The notes beneath the pieces are model-generated. The model was given only the letters and a program-made list of their open reading frames with translations, was not told the DNA's origin and made no database searches. DNA of 22,852 nt, taken from contig JOAA01000068.1 of assembly GCA_000720375.1 (NCBI GenBank), forward strand, positions 1 through 22,852. The letters are read 5' to 3'. Every line of letters begins with the position of its first letter. The first letter of the stretch is position 1. Source of the stretch: Rhodococcus rhodnii. Lineage in GTDB: Bacteria > Actinomycetota > Actinomycetes > Mycobacteriales > Pseudonocardiaceae. The translations under genes were made by a program, and so were the position numbers. Of this stretch, positions 20,541 to 22,852 are shown one piece after another.

Positions 20541-21832
20541 CGAGCGCCTCCGATCACGCCGCGGTACCAGTGGAACGAATCCTTGGGCGTCCGCGAGAGG
20601 GTTTCGTAGTCGATGTGGACCAGGCCGAAGCGCGGCTGGTACCCCTTCGACCACTCGAAGTTGTCCAGCAACGACCACACGAAGTAGCCGCGCACGTCGA
20701 CACCCTCGGACATCGCTTTCTCCAGCGCCGCAAGGTGTTCGGTGTGGTAGTCGATGCGCTGCCGGTCGTGCACGCCATCGAAGCTGCAGCCGCTTTCGGT
20801 GATGTAGACGGGCGGCAAGGCGTCGCCATAGCGGTTCTTGAGCGTGCTGAGGAACTCACGGAGACCGTCTGGGACGACCGGGGAATCGTTGGTGGTCAAC
20901 GGATATCCCTCGATCGGCCGAAGCTCGAACGGCAGCGGGTTGCCCTCGCCGGGCTTCGCGACGCCCTGGGGTTCGTAGTAGTTGACGCCGTAGAAGTCCA
21001 GTGGGGCGGCGATTTTCGGCAAGTCGTCGGCGTAATCGCTTGGCAGGTAAGGAATTACCTCATCGGGATACTTCCCGGTGAGGACCGGGTCCGAGTACAT
21101 CCAGTTGATCACGGCGCCGAGGTGCCGGGCGGCGGTCAGGTCGCCTTCGTCCTGACTGGCCGGCCAAACCGGACTGTGATTGTTCGCCGTGCCAACGTTT
21201 TTCGCCCCGGCGGCCCGAAGTGCACTGACCGCGAGGCCGTGCGCGAGGTTCTGGTAGTGCGCCGCGGGCATGGCGTCGAAGAGCAGAGCTTTGCCGGGCG
21301 CGTACTCGCCCAAGGCGTAACCGAAGAGCGTCTCCACCATCGGTTCGTTGAGCGGAATCCACATCTCCACCCGGTCGCCGAGGCGTTCACCGAGGATCTG
21401 CGCATACTCCGCGAACCGCTCCGCAGTGTCCCTGACAAGCCAACCACCGTTGTCTTCCAACGGTTGTGGCGTGTCCCAGTGGTACAGAGTAGTCACCGGC
21501 GCGATGCCGGCCTCGCACAGCGCGTCCACAAGGTTGTCGTAGAAGTCGAGCCCCTCGACGTTGACCTCGCCGTGGCCGGTCGGCTGAATCCGCGGCCACG
21601 CGACCGAGAACCGGTACGCCTTGACACCGAGCTCGACCATCAACGCGACATCCTCGGGGAAGCGGTTGTAGTGGTCACACGCGATGTCGGCGTTCTCCCC
21701 ATTGCGGACTTTGCCCGGTGTAGCGCAGAACGTGTCCCACACCGAGACGCCTCGCCCACCCTCGCGCGTCGCACCCTCGATCTGGAAAGCCGACGTGGAC
21801 ACACCCCACACGAAGTCGTCCGGGAACGCCAT
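20537..21832 (-). CDS. GH1 beta-glucosidase
   Basis: This is a 431-residue cytoplasmic family 1 glycoside hydrolase with no signal peptide. FVWGVSTSAFQIEGA opens the barrel. The acid/base is E163 in PLNEP (usually TLNEP), and the nucleophile is E346 in ITESG (usually ITENG). SLLDNFEWSKGYQPRFGLVHIDY near the end is the standard aglycone/glycone-site segment. Both substitutions leave the catalytic glutamates in place. ATG 21832 has AAGGGG five bases upstream; 19 further upstream codons are non-conserved and overlap the operator. It is first in an operon with the MFS carrier and divergent from a TetR gene. Likely substrates are cellobiose or other beta-glucosides. Confidence 0.94.
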   Translation of the reverse strand: MAFPDDFVWGVSTSAFQIEGATREGGRGVSVWDTFCATPGKVRNGENADIACDHYNRFPEDVALMVELGVKAYRFSVAWPRIQPTGHGEVNVEGLDFYDNLVDALCEAGIAPVTTLYHWDTPQPLEDNGGWLVRDTAERFAEYAQILGERLGDRVEMWIPLNEPMVETLFGYALGEYAPGKALLFDAMPAAHYQNLAHGLAVSALRAAGAKNVGTANNHSPVWPASQDEGDLTAARHLGAVINWMYSDPVLTGKYPDEVIPYLPSDYADDLPKIAAPLDFYGVNYYEPQGVAKPGEGNPLPFELRPIEGYPLTTNDSPVVPDGLREFLSTLKNRYGDALPPVYITESGCSFDGVHDRQRIDYHTEHLAALEKAMSEGVDVRGYFVWSLLDNFEWSKGYQPRFGLVHIDYETLSRTPKDSFHWYRGVIGGAR

Positions 21833-21849
21833 CGCCACCCCTTCTCCGG

Positions 21850-21900
21850 CCGAATGTGAAATTCGTTCGGATACTAGATGCGATGTCACTCACACGCCAG
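21850..21900 (-). promoter_or_regulatory. GH1 promoter with overlapping palindromic operator
   Basis: On the minus strand CTGGCG (21900-21895) and TAGTAT (21876-21871) are spaced 18 bp, placing the start near 21864. CGAAT (21851-21855) with ATTCG (21861-21865), nested with CCGAA (21850-21854) and TTCGG (21866-21870), forms a palindrome across that start point. A repressor bound here would block the glucosidase-transporter operon. The divergent TetR protein is the nearest candidate. Confidence 0.5.
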
Positions 21901-21944
21901 CGGCGGATTCACGGCAAGATAGGTGCTGAGCAGAGGAGACACTT

Positions 21945-22565
21945 GTGGCGAGTCCGACCCCACTGAGGCGCAAGCCGGTACAGCAACGCAGCACGAAGCG
22001 TGTCGAGCAGATGCTCGAGGCCTGCGCGGCACTCATCGAAGAGGTCGGCTACGACGGAGTCACGACAACCCTGATCGCCGAGCGCGCAGGCGTCGCCGTC
22101 GGCTCGCTCTACCAGTTCTTCCCGGACAAACGAGCCGTCGTCCGAGAGCTCACCCGCCGCAACCTCGAGCACTTCCTGAAGGTCGTCGGCGAACGCTTCG
22201 AAACGACCTATGTGGACCACTGGTGGGACGCGGTGGACCTGGCGATCGACATCTACGTCGACATGCACCGGACGATTCCCGGCTTCAGCAAGCTGCACTT
22301 CGGTGACGTGGTGGACCTCGAACTGCTCGACGACGGCTCAGGCAAGCACAACAACGAAGTGGTCTCCGAGCGGCTCACCGAGATCGTGGCGTCCAAGGCC
22401 GGCCTGCCCGCCGAGGACCTGATCCTGCCGATCACCATCGCCGTCGAAGCCACCGACGGCATCCACAAGCTCGCGTTCCGCCGCGACCCAAGCGGCGACC
22501 AGACAATCATCGACGAGGGCAAATACCTGCTCAGGCAATACCTGTCCAGCAAGGTCGGCAAGTAG
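21945..22565 (+). CDS. TetR-family transcriptional regulator
   Basis: In this 206-residue protein residues about 15-65 form the TetR DNA-binding domain (RVEQMLEACAALIEEVGYDGVTTTLIAERAGVAVGSLYQFFPDK). The ligand domain is all-helical (about 70-200) and contains HWWDAVDLAIDIYVDMHRTI. GTG 21945 has GAGGAG six bases upstream. It is divergent from the GH1-MFS operon across a 112-bp gap that holds a palindrome, so it probably controls that operon and may sense a sugar or aglycone (inference). A control role elsewhere cannot be excluded, since LacI proteins are the more usual partners of GH1 genes. Confidence 0.92.
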   Translation: MASPTPLRRKPVQQRSTKRVEQMLEACAALIEEVGYDGVTTTLIAERAGVAVGSLYQFFPDKRAVVRELTRRNLEHFLKVVGERFETTYVDHWWDAVDLAIDIYVDMHRTIPGFSKLHFGDVVDLELLDDGSGKHNNEVVSERLTEIVASKAGLPAEDLILPITIAVEATDGIHKLAFRRDPSGDQTIIDEGKYLLRQYLSSKVGK

Positions 22566-22798
22566 CACCCGCTCCGCCACCAACCGCCGCCCATGCCGGA
22601 ACCCGGCCCGCGAACTGTCCCGTTTCCTGCGCATCGCAAACCCTCGACCAGCCAGGCGCTGTGACGACCGGTAAACCCAGGCCCTGTCCGCCGCCCACCC
22701 CCAGGACATCCCCACCCAGGGCATCCCCCACCGCTCCCGGGGGGCGACCCCGACGGGGACTGTCCGTGATCTTGTGGGTGGTGGGTGATCTTGGCCAT
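22566..22798. other. intergenic region after the TetR gene
   Basis: No gene is supported here. It contains a small hairpin (GCCGG-AAC-CCGGC near 22595), a tandem pair of 15-16 bp C-rich units (CCCAGGACATCCCCA then CCCAGGGCATCCCCC, near 22700-22730) and a repeated GTGATCTTG (near 22767 and 22786). Open frames on the minus strand here lack family-like content. Confidence 0.4.
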
Positions 22799-22852
22799 GC
22801 TGGAGCGGTTGCTCCGGTCGGAAAGGATCCAGGTTGGCAGGCAAGGACTCGG
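22799..22852 (+). CDS. possible start of a further gene (partial)
   Basis: An ATG at 22799 opens a frame to the window edge (MLERLLRSERIQVGRQG...). Upstream there is only a weak G-rich stretch as ribosome-binding site. The 18 codons are too few to identify a product, and the call rests on the frame alone. Confidence 0.2.

Noticed and set aside
962..22565. A secondary-metabolite gene cluster (oxygenase, transporter, kinase, regulators)
   Set aside because: The genes fall into separate units with unrelated functions and there is no synthase or assembly-line gene.

Overview
The window is high-GC DNA with frequent GTG/TTG starts, ATGA-type gene overlaps and likely leaderless transcription. Its gene families (a DUF6474-like protein, an XRE/TPR regulator, a YcnI-CopC-CopD cluster, a TM0106-type RecB-like nuclease) point to an actinomycete, most likely in or near the Pseudonocardiaceae. 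This assignment is inferred from family memory, not from a database search. I see no rRNA, tRNA, CRISPR array, intact insertion sequence or secondary-metabolite assembly line.

Layout. (1) 1-340: the 3' tip of an unidentified gene, then a 73-bp direct repeat present twice with an exact 120-bp period and carrying DnaA-box-like 9-mers. (2) 339-2251: a PadR regulator divergent from a carotenoid-oxygenase-family enzyme; the gap between them holds two identical TTGACATGTC boxes placed as repressor sites. (3) 2327-9367: a tight plus-strand operon for dimethylglycine oxidase and the four subunits of heterotetrameric sarcosine oxidase (soxB-soxD-soxA-soxG). Together these would take N,N-dimethylglycine through sarcosine to glycine, with one-carbon units passed to tetrahydrofolate. 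(4) 9430-11681, minus: a TM0106-type nuclease coupled to an unknown 202-aa protein. (5) 11744-12184: a DUF6474-like protein. (6) 12248-15182: a copper-handling set made of a His/Met-rich membrane protein, YcnI, CopC and CopD. (7) 15270-18013, minus: a small helical protein, an APH-like kinase and an XRE regulator with a TPR-like C-terminal region. (8) 18232-18889: two small proteins, one with a Cys motif, followed by a strong hairpin. (9) 18890-19325: a non-coding stretch with hairpins and degenerate repeats. (10) 19326-22565: a GH1 beta-glucosidase and MFS transporter operon divergent from a TetR regulator. (11) 22566-22852: non-coding sequence with perhaps the start of another gene.

The most unusual observation is inside soxA. 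Residues about 143-159 lie where the second Rossmann strand should end in an acidic residue followed by a Gly-rich loop. They are encoded by a segment that is locally AT-richer and resembles the core of the 120-bp-period repeats at the left end of the window. The same repeat family also supplies the last codons of padR. A small dispersed element may therefore be contributing coding sequence to two proteins here. The same SoxA also appears to lack about 50 residues just before its first Rossmann fold.
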